This document shows positions 1 to 6,009 of a stretch of 9,493 nt of DNA, one piece after another; position 1 is the first letter of the stretch; each line of letters starts with the position of its first letter. The DNA comes from Pseudomonadota bacterium. GTDB lineage: Bacteria > Pseudomonadota > Alphaproteobacteria > Rhizobiales > Kaistiaceae. A program made the position numbers and the translations under genes. The notes below the pieces were generated by a model that worked only from the letters and a program-made list of their open reading frames with translations, was not told where the DNA came from and made no database searches. The stretch covers positions 1 to 9,493 of the forward strand of contig JAEZEN010000632.1 of NCBI GenBank assembly GCA_023433185.1, in the 5' to 3' direction.

Positions 1-156
1 GCCCTTCTCCATCTCCTGGGTCTGGGCGTTGAACGCCTTGCAGAACTCCATGATGTTGATGCCGCGCTGGCCGAGCGCGGGGCCGATCGGCGGGGACGGC
101 GTCGCCGAGCCGGCCGCGACCTGCAGCTTGAGGAAACCTGCTACCTTCTTTGCCAT
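1..156 (-). CDS. rplK: 50S ribosomal protein L11 (N-terminal part, runs off the window)
   Basis: L11 binds the GTPase-associated centre of 23S rRNA and takes part in factor binding. Only the first 52 codons are present. They begin [20 protein letters not shown] and continue through the conserved [22 protein letters not shown] segment of the L11 N-terminal domain, and the frame stays open to the window edge. The ATG at 154-156 is the family's usual start. The upstream GGGAA is only a modest ribosome binding site. The gene lies 159 nt downstream of nusG in the same direction, as in most bacteria, and rplA is expected next, outside the window. Identity is certain; only completeness is lacking. 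Confidence 0.97.
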   Translation of the reverse strand, partial: MAKKVAGFLKLQVAAGSATPSPPIGPALGQRGINIMEFCKAFNAQTQEMEKG

Positions 157-201
157 GCGTCTGTTCCCAATGGACGAGCCGGCCGGGGCCGGCGGGAATG
201 G

Positions 202-246
202 CGTGGTGCGGGTCCGGCGGCTGGCAAACCGCTTTCGCCTCCCACG
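202..246 (-). promoter_or_regulatory. Possible ribosomal protein L1-binding leader before rplK
   Basis: In the nusG-rplK gap, read on the minus strand, CGTGG (242-246) can pair with CCACG (202-206). Together they enclose GAGGCGAAA, an inner GCGG/CCGC stem and an unpaired 3' side containing ACCCGCA. A stem interrupted by a GTGGGAGG-type internal loop resembles the 23S rRNA site of L1, and L1 is known to repress rplK-rplA through an mRNA mimic of that site. The pairing is seen in the sequence; its role as the L1 site is inferred from position and resemblance. Confidence 0.42.
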
Positions 247-300
247 ACCGCTGCGACGATCAGGCCTTCATGACCTGACCGCATTCGAGAGGACGGTCGA

Positions 301-315
301 GCTCGCCTGACGAGC
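301..315 (-). other. Short hairpin directly after the nusG stop
   Basis: GCTCG and CGAGC pair perfectly around a 5-nt loop and abut the nusG stop codon. No T-tract follows, so it is not a standard intrinsic terminator. It could protect the nusG 3' end or attenuate read-through into rplK. Confidence 0.3.
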
Positions 316-870
316 CTAGACCTTCTCCACCTGCGTGTATTCGAGCTCCACCGGCGTGGCCCGGCCGAAGATGGAGACCGCCACCTTGAGGCGGGCGCGC
401 ACTTCGTCGACCTCCTCGATCTGGCCCGAGAACGAGGCGAACGGACCGTCGGAGACGCGCACCTGTTCGCCGACTTCGAAGCTGATCGACGGTTTCGGGC
501 GTTCGACGCCTTCCTGCACCTGCTGCAGGATGCGGTGCGCCTCGGCCTCCGAGATCGGCACGGGCTTCTTGTCGGCGCCGAGAAAGCCGGTGACCTTCGG
601 CGTGTTCTTGATGAGGTGATAGGCCTCGTCGGACATCGCCATCTTCACGAGCACGTAGCCCGGGAAGAACTTGCGCTCGGCATCGACCTTGCGGCCGCGG
701 CGCACCTCGACCACCTTCTCGGTCGGCACGAGGATCTCCTCGAACGCGTCACCGAGCCCGGCCGCGTGAGCCTTTTCCTTGATCGAATCCGCGACCTTGC
801 GCTCGAAATTCGAGTAGGCGTGGACGATGTACCACTTCTTCTCGCCCTGGATCCTGACTGGCGCCTGCAT
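316..870 (-). CDS. nusG: Transcription termination/antitermination factor NusG
   Basis: NusG binds the RNA polymerase clamp, suppresses pausing, and links polymerase to Rho or to the ribosome through its KOW domain. The 184-residue product matches the family's usual size. The NGN domain spans about residues 11-115, with KKWYIVHAYSNFERKVA near its start and the conserved FFPGYVLVKM at about 68-77. The KOW domain spans about 132-170, with VRVSDGPFASFSGQIEEVD and the SIFGRATPVELE ending. The ATG is 4 nt past the secE stop, and its AGGAG ribosome binding site overlaps that stop, which indicates translational coupling. Likely co-transcribed with secE. Nothing unusual is seen. Confidence 0.98.
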   Translation of the reverse strand: MQAPVRIQGEKKWYIVHAYSNFERKVADSIKEKAHAAGLGDAFEEILVPTEKVVEVRRGRKVDAERKFFPGYVLVKMAMSDEAYHLIKNTPKVTGFLGADKKPVPISEAEAHRILQQVQEGVERPKPSISFEVGEQVRVSDGPFASFSGQIEEVDEVRARLKVAVSIFGRATPVELEYTQVEKV

Positions 871-874
871 GCTC

Positions 875-1075
875 CTAGCCTCCCAGGCCGAGCAGGAACT
901 GGACGCCGAAGCTGATCAGCGTGTCGGCGAGCAGGAAGAAGATGCTCGCCAGCACGGCCATCACCAGCACCATGATGGTCGAGATCATCGTCTCCCGCCG
1001 GCTCGGCCAGACGACCTTTGCCGTCTCGGCCCGCACCTGCTGCATGAAGGTGATCGGATTGGTTTTTTCGGCCAT
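875..1075 (-). CDS. secE: Preprotein translocase subunit SecE
   Basis: SecE is the small clamp subunit of the SecYEG channel in the inner membrane. The 66-residue product has the short single-membrane-segment form usual in alphaproteobacteria. A cytoplasmic N-terminal amphipathic stretch carries the family signature AKVVWPSRRET at about residues 19-29, and one hydrophobic segment follows at about 31-60. The ATG at 1073-1075 is preceded by a modest AGGA. It is first in the secE-nusG(-rplK) unit, with a promoter candidate about 70-100 nt upstream. Unusually, tRNA-Trp is not directly upstream. Confidence 0.96.
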   Translation of the reverse strand: MAEKTNPITFMQQVRAETAKVVWPSRRETMISTIMVLVMAVLASIFFLLADTLISFGVQFLLGLGG

Positions 1076-1126
1076 GAAAATCCTGCACAGCTAAGCGGCG
1101 CGCGAACCGATTGTCGGAGCGCCCGC

Positions 1127-1142
1127 CGCACCTGTTGGTGCG
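1127..1142. repeat. Perfect inverted repeat at the predicted secE transcription start
   Basis: cgcacc-tgtt-ggtgcg is a perfect 6-bp inverted repeat with a 4-nt loop. It starts 3 nt downstream (minus strand) of the predicted -10 element, so it covers the expected +1. It could be an operator or a 5'-end hairpin of the secE mRNA. Its symmetry is visible; its function is unknown. Confidence 0.4.
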
Positions 1143-1144
1143 CT

Positions 1145-1173
1145 AGATAGAGGGTCGGGAAGCGGAACTCAAG
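1145..1173 (-). promoter_or_regulatory. Sigma-70-type promoter for secE-nusG
   Basis: On the minus strand CTTGAG (1168-1173) and CTATCT (1145-1150) are separated by exactly 17 nt. This agrees well with the alphaproteobacterial housekeeping pattern CTTGAC-N17-CTATAT. It lies about 70 nt upstream of the secE start, just past the end of the DUF2189 gene, and would let secE-nusG be expressed independently of the genes upstream. Confidence 0.5.
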
Positions 1174-1195
1174 CCCGAAGCGCCCCGGCCCTGCG

Positions 1196-1987
1196 TCAGG
1201 TCGGCGGTTCGACGGCCCTCACATAGAGATGCCACGTCGCGTGACCGAGCACCGGGAGCGCGACGAGAAGGCCGAGAAAGGCCGGAACCAGGGCCGCCAA
1301 AGTCACGATCGCTATGAACACGCCCCAGGCGATCATCGCTCCCGGGCTGCGATGGATGACCTGGAAGCTGACGATCATCGCCGAGACGAAGTCGATGTCG
1401 CGGTCGAGGAGGAGCGGCATGGTGATGACCGAGGTCGCATAGAGCACGAAGGCCAGCACCGCCCCGACCAGGGTGCCGACGGCGAGAAACAGGAGCCCCT
1501 GCTGCGTGGTCAGGACCACGCCGAGGAAGCCGGCGATGCTCGCGAAGCCGGAGGACTGGAGGAACAGCGCGATCAGCAGCCGCACCTGGTAGATCCACAC
1601 CCAGAAGACGAAGAGCACGACGAACGCGGTCCAGCCGAGCTGGCGGTTGCGCTGCTGGACGACGACCGAGAGGACCTCTCCCCAGCGGAGCGGCTGACCG
1701 ACGGCACGGCGTCGGCTGACCTCGTAGAGCCCGACGGCAACGAAGGGGCCGATCAGGGGAAAGCCGACCGCGACCGGAATGATCAGCCACGGCGCGTGCA
1801 GCACCGTCAGAAGCGCGAGGATGACCAGCCCGCCGAGGGCATAGATGCCCCCGAAGAACAGGCCGAATTGCGGGGCCGCCGCGAAATCCGACCATCCCGC
1901 GGCGAGCGCGCCGCGGAGATCGGCGAACGTGACACTGCGCACCGCGGGCAGGCGCGGTGCCTGCGGCGCAACGGCACCTTCGCTCAT
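1196..1987 (-). CDS. DUF2189 family integral membrane protein
   Basis: The product has 263 residues. After a cytoplasmic N-terminus (about 1-40) there are roughly five or six hydrophobic segments, at about 41-62, 66-88, 119-144, 165-188 and 216-245. The PVLGHATWHLYVRAVE ending is characteristic of the DUF2189 family, whose function is unknown. The ATG has a strong GGGAGGAA ribosome binding site 4 nt upstream. The gene follows pncA in the same direction with a 105-nt gap that contains a possible terminator, and lies 120 nt upstream of secE. No link to protein secretion can be read from the sequence. Family membership is from recognition of the C-terminal motif and topology. Confidence 0.82.
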   Translation of the reverse strand: MSEGAVAPQAPRLPAVRSVTFADLRGALAAGWSDFAAAPQFGLFFGGIYALGGLVILALLTVLHAPWLIIPVAVGFPLIGPFVAVGLYEVSRRRAVGQPLRWGEVLSVVVQQRNRQLGWTAFVVLFVFWVWIYQVRLLIALFLQSSGFASIAGFLGVVLTTQQGLLFLAVGTLVGAVLAFVLYATSVITMPLLLDRDIDFVSAMIVSFQVIHRSPGAMIAWGVFIAIVTLAALVPAFLGLLVALPVLGHATWHLYVRAVEPPT

Positions 1988-2063
1988 CGATTTCCTCCCG
2001 ACACCGACGATCCGAAAGGCGCGAGACTAGCCCCGCAGCGCGCGCAATCCCTTGATCGAGCGC

Positions 2064-2089
2064 AAAATCGGACGGCAGGCGATCGTCCG
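2064..2089 (-). terminator. Weak intrinsic terminator after pncA
   Basis: On the minus strand CGGACG pairs with CGTCCG around a 9-nt loop, followed by ATTTT. The hairpin begins 3 nt after the pncA stop codon. The stem is short and the T-run only four, so termination may be partial and DUF2189 could still be reached by read-through. Confidence 0.42.
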
Positions 2090-2092
2090 GTG

Positions 2093-2731
2093 TCAGGCGA
2101 GGGCGGCGGCCGACACGATCCGCGCCCCGATCGCCGCGAGCGTGCGCTGCGTCTCGGCCACCGAGCCGTCGAGGTCGATCCCCCGGCAGGCGTCCTCGAT
2201 CACGATGGCCTCGAAGCCGCTGGCGACGGCATCCTCGGCCGAGTAGCGGACGCAGAAGTCGAACGCCAAGCCGCAGAGGAAGACGCGCCGGAAGCCGCGC
2301 TCGCGAAGGTAGCCGGCAAGGCCGGTGGCGGTGTTGTGGTCGTTCTCGAAGAACGCCGAGTAGGAATCGATCCGGAGGTGGAAGCCCTTGCGAATGACGA
2401 GTTCGGCATGCGGAACGTCGAGGTCGGCGCGAAAGTCCGCGCCGGGGGTTCCCTGGATGCAGTGGTCCGGCCACAGGATCTGGGACCCGTAGGACAGTTC
2501 GACCGTCCCGAAGGGCGTCTTGCCCGGATAGGTGGATGCGAAGGAATGGTGCCCCGCCGGATGCCAGTCCTGGGTGAGCACGACGTGGGGAAAGGCCAGC
2601 GCCAGCCGGTTGACCACCGGCAGGATCGCATCGCCTTCGGGGACAGCGAGCGCACCGCCGGGGCAGAAGTCGTTCTGGACGTCGACGACGAGCAGCACGT
2701 CCCGCGGACCGGGTCTGACGGCTCCGCCCAT
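2093..2731 (-). CDS. pncA: Nicotinamidase (pyrazinamidase)
   Basis: Hydrolyses nicotinamide to nicotinate and ammonia in the cytosol, feeding the Preiss-Handler branch of NAD salvage. From the chosen start the product has 212 residues, close to the E. coli enzyme (213). The cysteine hydrolase triad is visible: Asp17 in VVDVQNDF, Lys115 in VIRKG and Cys160 in CGLAFDFCV. Metal ligands are Asp55 and His57 in TQDWHPAGHHSF, and His90 in WPDHC. The DSYSAFF segment at about 122-128 also matches. The reading frame extends 17 codons further upstream, but the ATG at 2729-2731 has an excellent AAGGAGG 8 nt ahead and the extension has no family match. The gene is divergent from the methyltransferase and upstream of DUF2189. 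Confidence 0.94.
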   Translation of the reverse strand: MGGAVRPGPRDVLLVVDVQNDFCPGGALAVPEGDAILPVVNRLALAFPHVVLTQDWHPAGHHSFASTYPGKTPFGTVELSYGSQILWPDHCIQGTPGADFRADLDVPHAELVIRKGFHLRIDSYSAFFENDHNTATGLAGYLRERGFRRVFLCGLAFDFCVRYSAEDAVASGFEAIVIEDACRGIDLDGSVAETQRTLAAIGARIVSAAALA

Positions 2732-3008
2732 CGGTCCCCCTCCTTCGTCTCGATCCCTTGGCCAACCTTTGCAGACCGGCACTGCCGGCCTGCCCGAGGC
2801 CGTGACTGTCGATTGTAGATGCTCCCGGAACCCTACCCGCGGCGACCATGGGCTTCAAGGAAGCCGAAGCGGCCCTGTCGCGACACGGGCGGGCACAGCC
2901 TCCCGAGGGATCCGGTTGCAGCGGGCGCCGAGCTGTGATGCCATGGCCGGGTGGCCCGATCGCGACACGTGTTTGCGGTCCGGGCGAGCACTTTCCGGGG
3001 ATTGGACG
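2732..3008. promoter_or_regulatory. Divergent intergenic region between pncA and the methyltransferase
   Basis: This 277-nt gap must hold the promoters of both flanking genes, but no convincing -35/-10 pair was found for either. It holds overlapping inverted repeats in the pncA leader: ccggca-c-tgccgg at 2776-2788 and ggcct-gcccg-aggcc at 2787-2801. It also has a 10-bp direct repeat tcgcgacacg at 2878-2887 and 2960-2969, the second copy running into the palindrome acacgtgt (2965-2972). No coding sequence is supported here. Confidence 0.35.
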
Positions 3009-3956
3009 ATGAGCGCCGGGGCCGAGATGCACGCCGAGGCCGAAAGGAGATTCGCCTTCGGCGCGAACTGGGAGTCCTTCATCAGGACCAGCTACACGCC
3101 GCTCCGCCGGGCGCGGGCGCGTCAGGACCTTCTGTCCTTTCTCGGCGTCGAGCATCTCGACGGCCTGAGTTTTCTCGACATCGGGTCGGGCAGCGGCCTC
3201 CACTCGCTCGCTGCCCTCGACGCGGGTGTGGCCCGTATCCATTCCTTCGACTACGACCCGCTTTCGGTCCGCACGACGCAATATCTCCGCCACCTCGCCG
3301 GCGACCCGGCGCACTGGCATGTGGAGCAGGGCGACGTGCTCGACGACGCGTATCTCGGCACGCTCGGGACGTTCGACGTGGTCTATTCGTGGGGCGTCCT
3401 TCATCACACCGGCGCCATGTGGAGGGCCATCGACAACGCCGCTGCGCTGGTGAGGCCCGGAGGGCTGTTCTTCGTCGCGCTCTATTCTTCGAATGTCGCA
3501 ACGCCATCGACGGCCTTCTGGCTTGACGTGAAGCGCCGCTACAACGCCGCCGGAGCAGCCGGCAGGCGGCGGATGGAGTGGTGGTACATCTGGCGGTTCG
3601 GGCTGGGCCGCAACGTCCTCCTCTATCCGGTCCGCCTCCCCCGTCTTCTCCGGCAGGTCTACGACAGGCGGCGGCAGCGCGGCATGAGCTACATGGCCGA
3701 TGTCCGGGACTGGCTGGGCGGCTGGCCCATGGAATATGCCGACGATCAGGCGGTGGTGGACAGGCTGGCGGCGCAGCACGGGCAGACGCTGGTCAATGTC
3801 GCGACGGGCGAGGCCTGCACGCAGTTCCTGTTCCGCAACGAAGGCGCGGGGGCGCGGGCAATCGCCGTCGCGGATTTCGCGGCAGGGCGTGCCAGGCCCG
3901 TCGGGACGCGTCGCCTGGACCTACCGGCGCGCGAGAGCGCTTCGGAAGCGCGATGA
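3009..3956 (+). CDS. Class I SAM-dependent methyltransferase, substrate unknown
   Basis: The 315-residue product has a Rossmann methyltransferase core. Motif I is LDIGSGSGLHS at about residues 56-66, and the acidic ribose-binding residue is Asp81 in FDYDP. QGDVLD at 107-112 is the next acidic loop, VVYSWGVLHHTG at 124-135 follows, and LVRPGG is at 147-152. It resembles the broad UbiG-like / COG2227 group. The arginine- and tryptophan-rich C-terminal half (about 175-245), with DWLGGWPMEYA at about 234-244, is a feature of a methyltransferase subgroup of unknown substrate. The ATG at 3009 follows GGGGA at moderate spacing. The open frame extends far upstream, but that part is antisense to pncA and not protein-like. 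It stands alone between divergent pncA and convergent tRNA-Trp, so context does not reveal its substrate. Confidence 0.85.
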   Translation: MSAGAEMHAEAERRFAFGANWESFIRTSYTPLRRARARQDLLSFLGVEHLDGLSFLDIGSGSGLHSLAALDAGVARIHSFDYDPLSVRTTQYLRHLAGDPAHWHVEQGDVLDDAYLGTLGTFDVVYSWGVLHHTGAMWRAIDNAAALVRPGGLFFVALYSSNVATPSTAFWLDVKRRYNAAGAAGRRRMEWWYIWRFGLGRNVLLYPVRLPRLLRQVYDRRRQRGMSYMADVRDWLGGWPMEYADDQAVVDRLAAQHGQTLVNVATGEACTQFLFRNEGAGARAIAVADFAAGRARPVGTRRLDLPARESASEAR

Positions 3957-4007
3957 GGTCGCGAAGTCTACGGTTCGGGCATCCGCCGCGCCCGGCCGGT
4001 CCCTAAC

Positions 4008-4024
4008 CCGTTGATTGCCAACGG
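4008..4024. terminator. Hairpin between the convergent methyltransferase and tRNA-Trp
   Basis: ccgttg-attgc-caacgg is a perfect 6-bp stem with a 5-nt loop. It lies 51 nt after the methyltransferase stop and 14 nt after the tRNA CCA end. Neither strand has a proper T-tract after it, so it may serve as a weak bidirectional terminator or as a 3' processing boundary for the tRNA. Confidence 0.3.
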
Positions 4025-4038
4025 ATACGATGGATCGA

Positions 4039-4114
<76 letters not shown>

Positions 4115-4193
4115 AGCGCATCGGCGCGTGTGATGTGCCTCAAGCCGCGCCGTCTTGCAAGTGGTCGTTGCCGCAGTCTCCGACAAGCCTCGG

Positions 4194-4639
4194 CTATTCG
4201 AGATAGTCCGCCGCGACTTCGGAATCGCCCAACTGGGCGCCCATCTCGTTGAACCTCTCGAGGAACGTGCCGAACCGGCTGCGATCGTAGGCGCCGGCGT
4301 ACCAGCCCTCGACGATGACATCCCCCTCGTCATCCTCGTAGTAGCGGGCGGCCACGGCATCCCGGTTCATGCCGTTGAGGAACTCGAGGAAGCCGACGCG
4401 ATCGCTCCTGGCGCGATCGGTGGTGCCGAAGAAGGTGATCACCAGGACGCCGCCGCGATACTCCTTCACCGAGACGTTGTAGTAGGTGTCGTGACGGGCC
4501 ACCAGCGACGCATCGCCGTCCGCGACGGAGTACCCGAGCGACTCGAAATGCGCCCTGAAGTCGTCGGAGCCGGCAAACGGACCGGCCAGCGCCGGCGAGA
4601 GGGCAAGGCAAGGAAGGCGACGAGGGTAAGGGCGCGCAT
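4194..4639 (-). pseudogene. Secreted YbjN-like small protein, apparently frameshifted near its start
   Basis: Two reading frames fit one protein. From the ATG at 4637-4639 the start MRALTLVAFLAL is the first half of a signal peptide. The next frame, without a start of its own until the GTG at 4502, supplies ALSPALAGPFAGSDDFRAHF and then the domain VSVKEYRGGVLVITFFG ... ARYYEDDEGDVIVEGWYAG ... FLERFNEMG. Joined by restoring one base at about 4601-4606, this gives 148 residues with a clean signal peptide ending in ALA. The domain resembles the YbjN family (putative sensory transduction regulators), with the D/E-GDV-V-G core visible. The break sits in a slippage-prone tandem GGCAAGGCAAGG. It may be a true pseudogene, a strain difference or a sequencing error. 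If translated from the GTG at 4502, only a leaderless 102-residue domain results. Confidence 0.6.
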
Positions 4640-4917
4640 GGCCGGTGAGCCTTGTCGTTGCGGATGCGGAGTGCAGGAGGATCTTAGTTCAAAGCCGCGA
4701 CACGGGCCAGCGGCGCAGCGGCGAGCCGACCCGCATCCAGCCACGCCGCAACGCTCTCGAGGGCGCCAGCCGTCGATGCCCGCCGCAATCAGCATCGTCC
4801 GCTGCGCATCCGGCGGAACGCCGGGTTGTGGCACGGCTTGCAATTCGTCGGCTTCCCGGGGACAGTCCCGTGACGAGCGGTGCCCGGGGCACCGGCCGCA
4901 CACCGGAGGGATCAGAC
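4640..4917. other. Poorly coding gap upstream of the Bug gene
   Basis: No intact gene is supported in these 278 nt. The plus strand has several short inverted repeats: cggcg-gaa-cgccg at 4811-4823, ggga-cag-tccc at 4859-4869 and gtgccc-g-gggcac at 4880-4892. The last is about 26 nt before the GTG start of the Bug gene and could be an operator or part of its leader. A weak promoter candidate for that gene is TTGCAA (about 4838-4843) with GACAGT 17 nt on. On the minus strand, protein-like stretches in two frames hint at a decayed gene; see the findings. Confidence 0.35.
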
Positions 4918-5955
4918 GTGCCACTATCTGCGGGGAAAGCGTGCCTTCTGGCGCTCTCGATCGGAGTTCTCGCGGCCTTTGCCCACGACCGGCCGGCCAG
5001 GGCCGAAGCCGACTTCAGCGGCAAGACCGTGACCATCGTCGTCGGGTTCGGCGCAGGCGGCGGCTATCACGCCTATGGACAACTCGCGGCCGACCACCTG
5101 GGCCGGTTCCTGCCCGGAAACCCGACGGTCATCGTCGAAGAGATGCCGGGCGGCAGCGGCCGGCGCTCGCTCGTCTACATGGCCACCGCCGCCCCGAAGG
5201 ACGGCACGGCGATCACCATTCCGCCGGCGAACTTCGCGGTCGATGCGCTGCGGGGCGAGGATGCCGGTACCGTCGACCCCGAGGCGTTCGGCATGATCGG
5301 TCGGCTGTCGGACTCCCGCGAACTCGAGATCACCTGGGAAACCTCGCCGACCAAGACCTTCGCCGATGCCCAGGCGCGGGAAACCCTGATCGCGAGCGAC
5401 GGTCCGACCGGGAATGGCAGCACCGTCGTGAGGGTCCTCAACACCTACTTCGATACGAAGTTCAAGCTGATCGAGGGCTATTCGGGAACGGCCATGATGG
5501 CGCTCGCCATGCAGCGTGGCGAGGTCGAGGGGATGGTCGCCTCGATCCAGACGGTGAAGGTCAACCAACCGCAATGGATCCGCGACGGCCAGATCAACAT
5601 CCTGTGGCAGCAGGCGTCGGATCGCAGCCCGGATTTCCCCGACGTCCCGGCGCTCGTCGAGTTCGCGCGGAACGACGAGGAACGCGCCCTCCTCGACCTC
5701 CTGGTCGTCCAGGGCCAGATCGGCAAGAGCCTGGCGGCACCGCCCGGCGTTCCCAACGAGATCCTCGCCGCCTTTCGCAGCGCCTACGAGGAGATGATCG
5801 CCGATCCCGGATTCCTCGCCGACGCGCGGAAGCGCAATCTCGACATCGTCCCGGCGAGCGCCGGCGACCTCGAGGCCATCATCGGCAGGACGCTGGACAG
5901 CGACCCGGCTGCGGTCGAAAAACTCGTTGCGGTACTGAAGGCCGCCGCCAACTGA
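4918..5955 (+). CDS. Bug-family (TctC-type) periplasmic substrate-binding protein of a TTT transporter
   Basis: A periplasmic receptor that captures a small, usually carboxylated solute for a tripartite tricarboxylate transporter. The product has 345 residues. The N-terminal hydrophobic stretch (about 8-23) followed by ARA-EADF gives a signal peptide with likely cleavage at residue 29. The Bug signatures are VTIVVGFGAGGGYHAYGQLA at about 38-56, PGNPTVIVEEMPGG at 66-79, APKDGT at 92-97, and IEGYSGTAMMALAMQRGEVEGM at about 185-206. The GTG start at 4918 has GGAGGGA just upstream, and the open frame before it is not protein-like. His51 stands where many relatives have Asp in the GGGxD loop. It is on the opposite strand to the tctB-like gene and converges on the synthetase gene. 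The solute is unknown. Confidence 0.88.
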   Translation: MPLSAGKACLLALSIGVLAAFAHDRPARAEADFSGKTVTIVVGFGAGGGYHAYGQLAADHLGRFLPGNPTVIVEEMPGGSGRRSLVYMATAAPKDGTAITIPPANFAVDALRGEDAGTVDPEAFGMIGRLSDSRELEITWETSPTKTFADAQARETLIASDGPTGNGSTVVRVLNTYFDTKFKLIEGYSGTAMMALAMQRGEVEGMVASIQTVKVNQPQWIRDGQINILWQQASDRSPDFPDVPALVEFARNDEERALLDLLVVQGQIGKSLAAPPGVPNEILAAFRSAYEEMIADPGFLADARKRNLDIVPASAGDLEAIIGRTLDSDPAAVEKLVAVLKAAAN

Positions 5956-5989
5956 GCGGCTCCTGCCGCAACGGGACGGATCGCTCCCG
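5956..5989. terminator. GC-rich hairpins in the convergent Bug/NRPS gap
   Basis: The 54-nt gap between two converging genes holds gcggc-tcct-gccgc, abutting the Bug stop, and cggga-N8-tcccg. There is no T-tract on either strand. They may slow or stop polymerase weakly, but a standard intrinsic terminator is not visible. Confidence 0.28.
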
Positions 5990-6009
5990 GCCCTCCGCCT
6001 CGCGTTCCG

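Noticed and set aside
2532..3008. 5' extension of the methyltransferase reading frame
   Set aside because: It overlaps pncA in antisense and is not protein-like. The ATG at 3009 gives a normal methyltransferase N-terminus.
1143..3779. Very long minus-strand open frame of 878 codons covering several genes
   Set aside because: It runs in the wrong frame through DUF2189 and pncA and antisense to the methyltransferase. Its translation is Arg/Pro-rich with no family features, as expected from GC-rich shadow frames.
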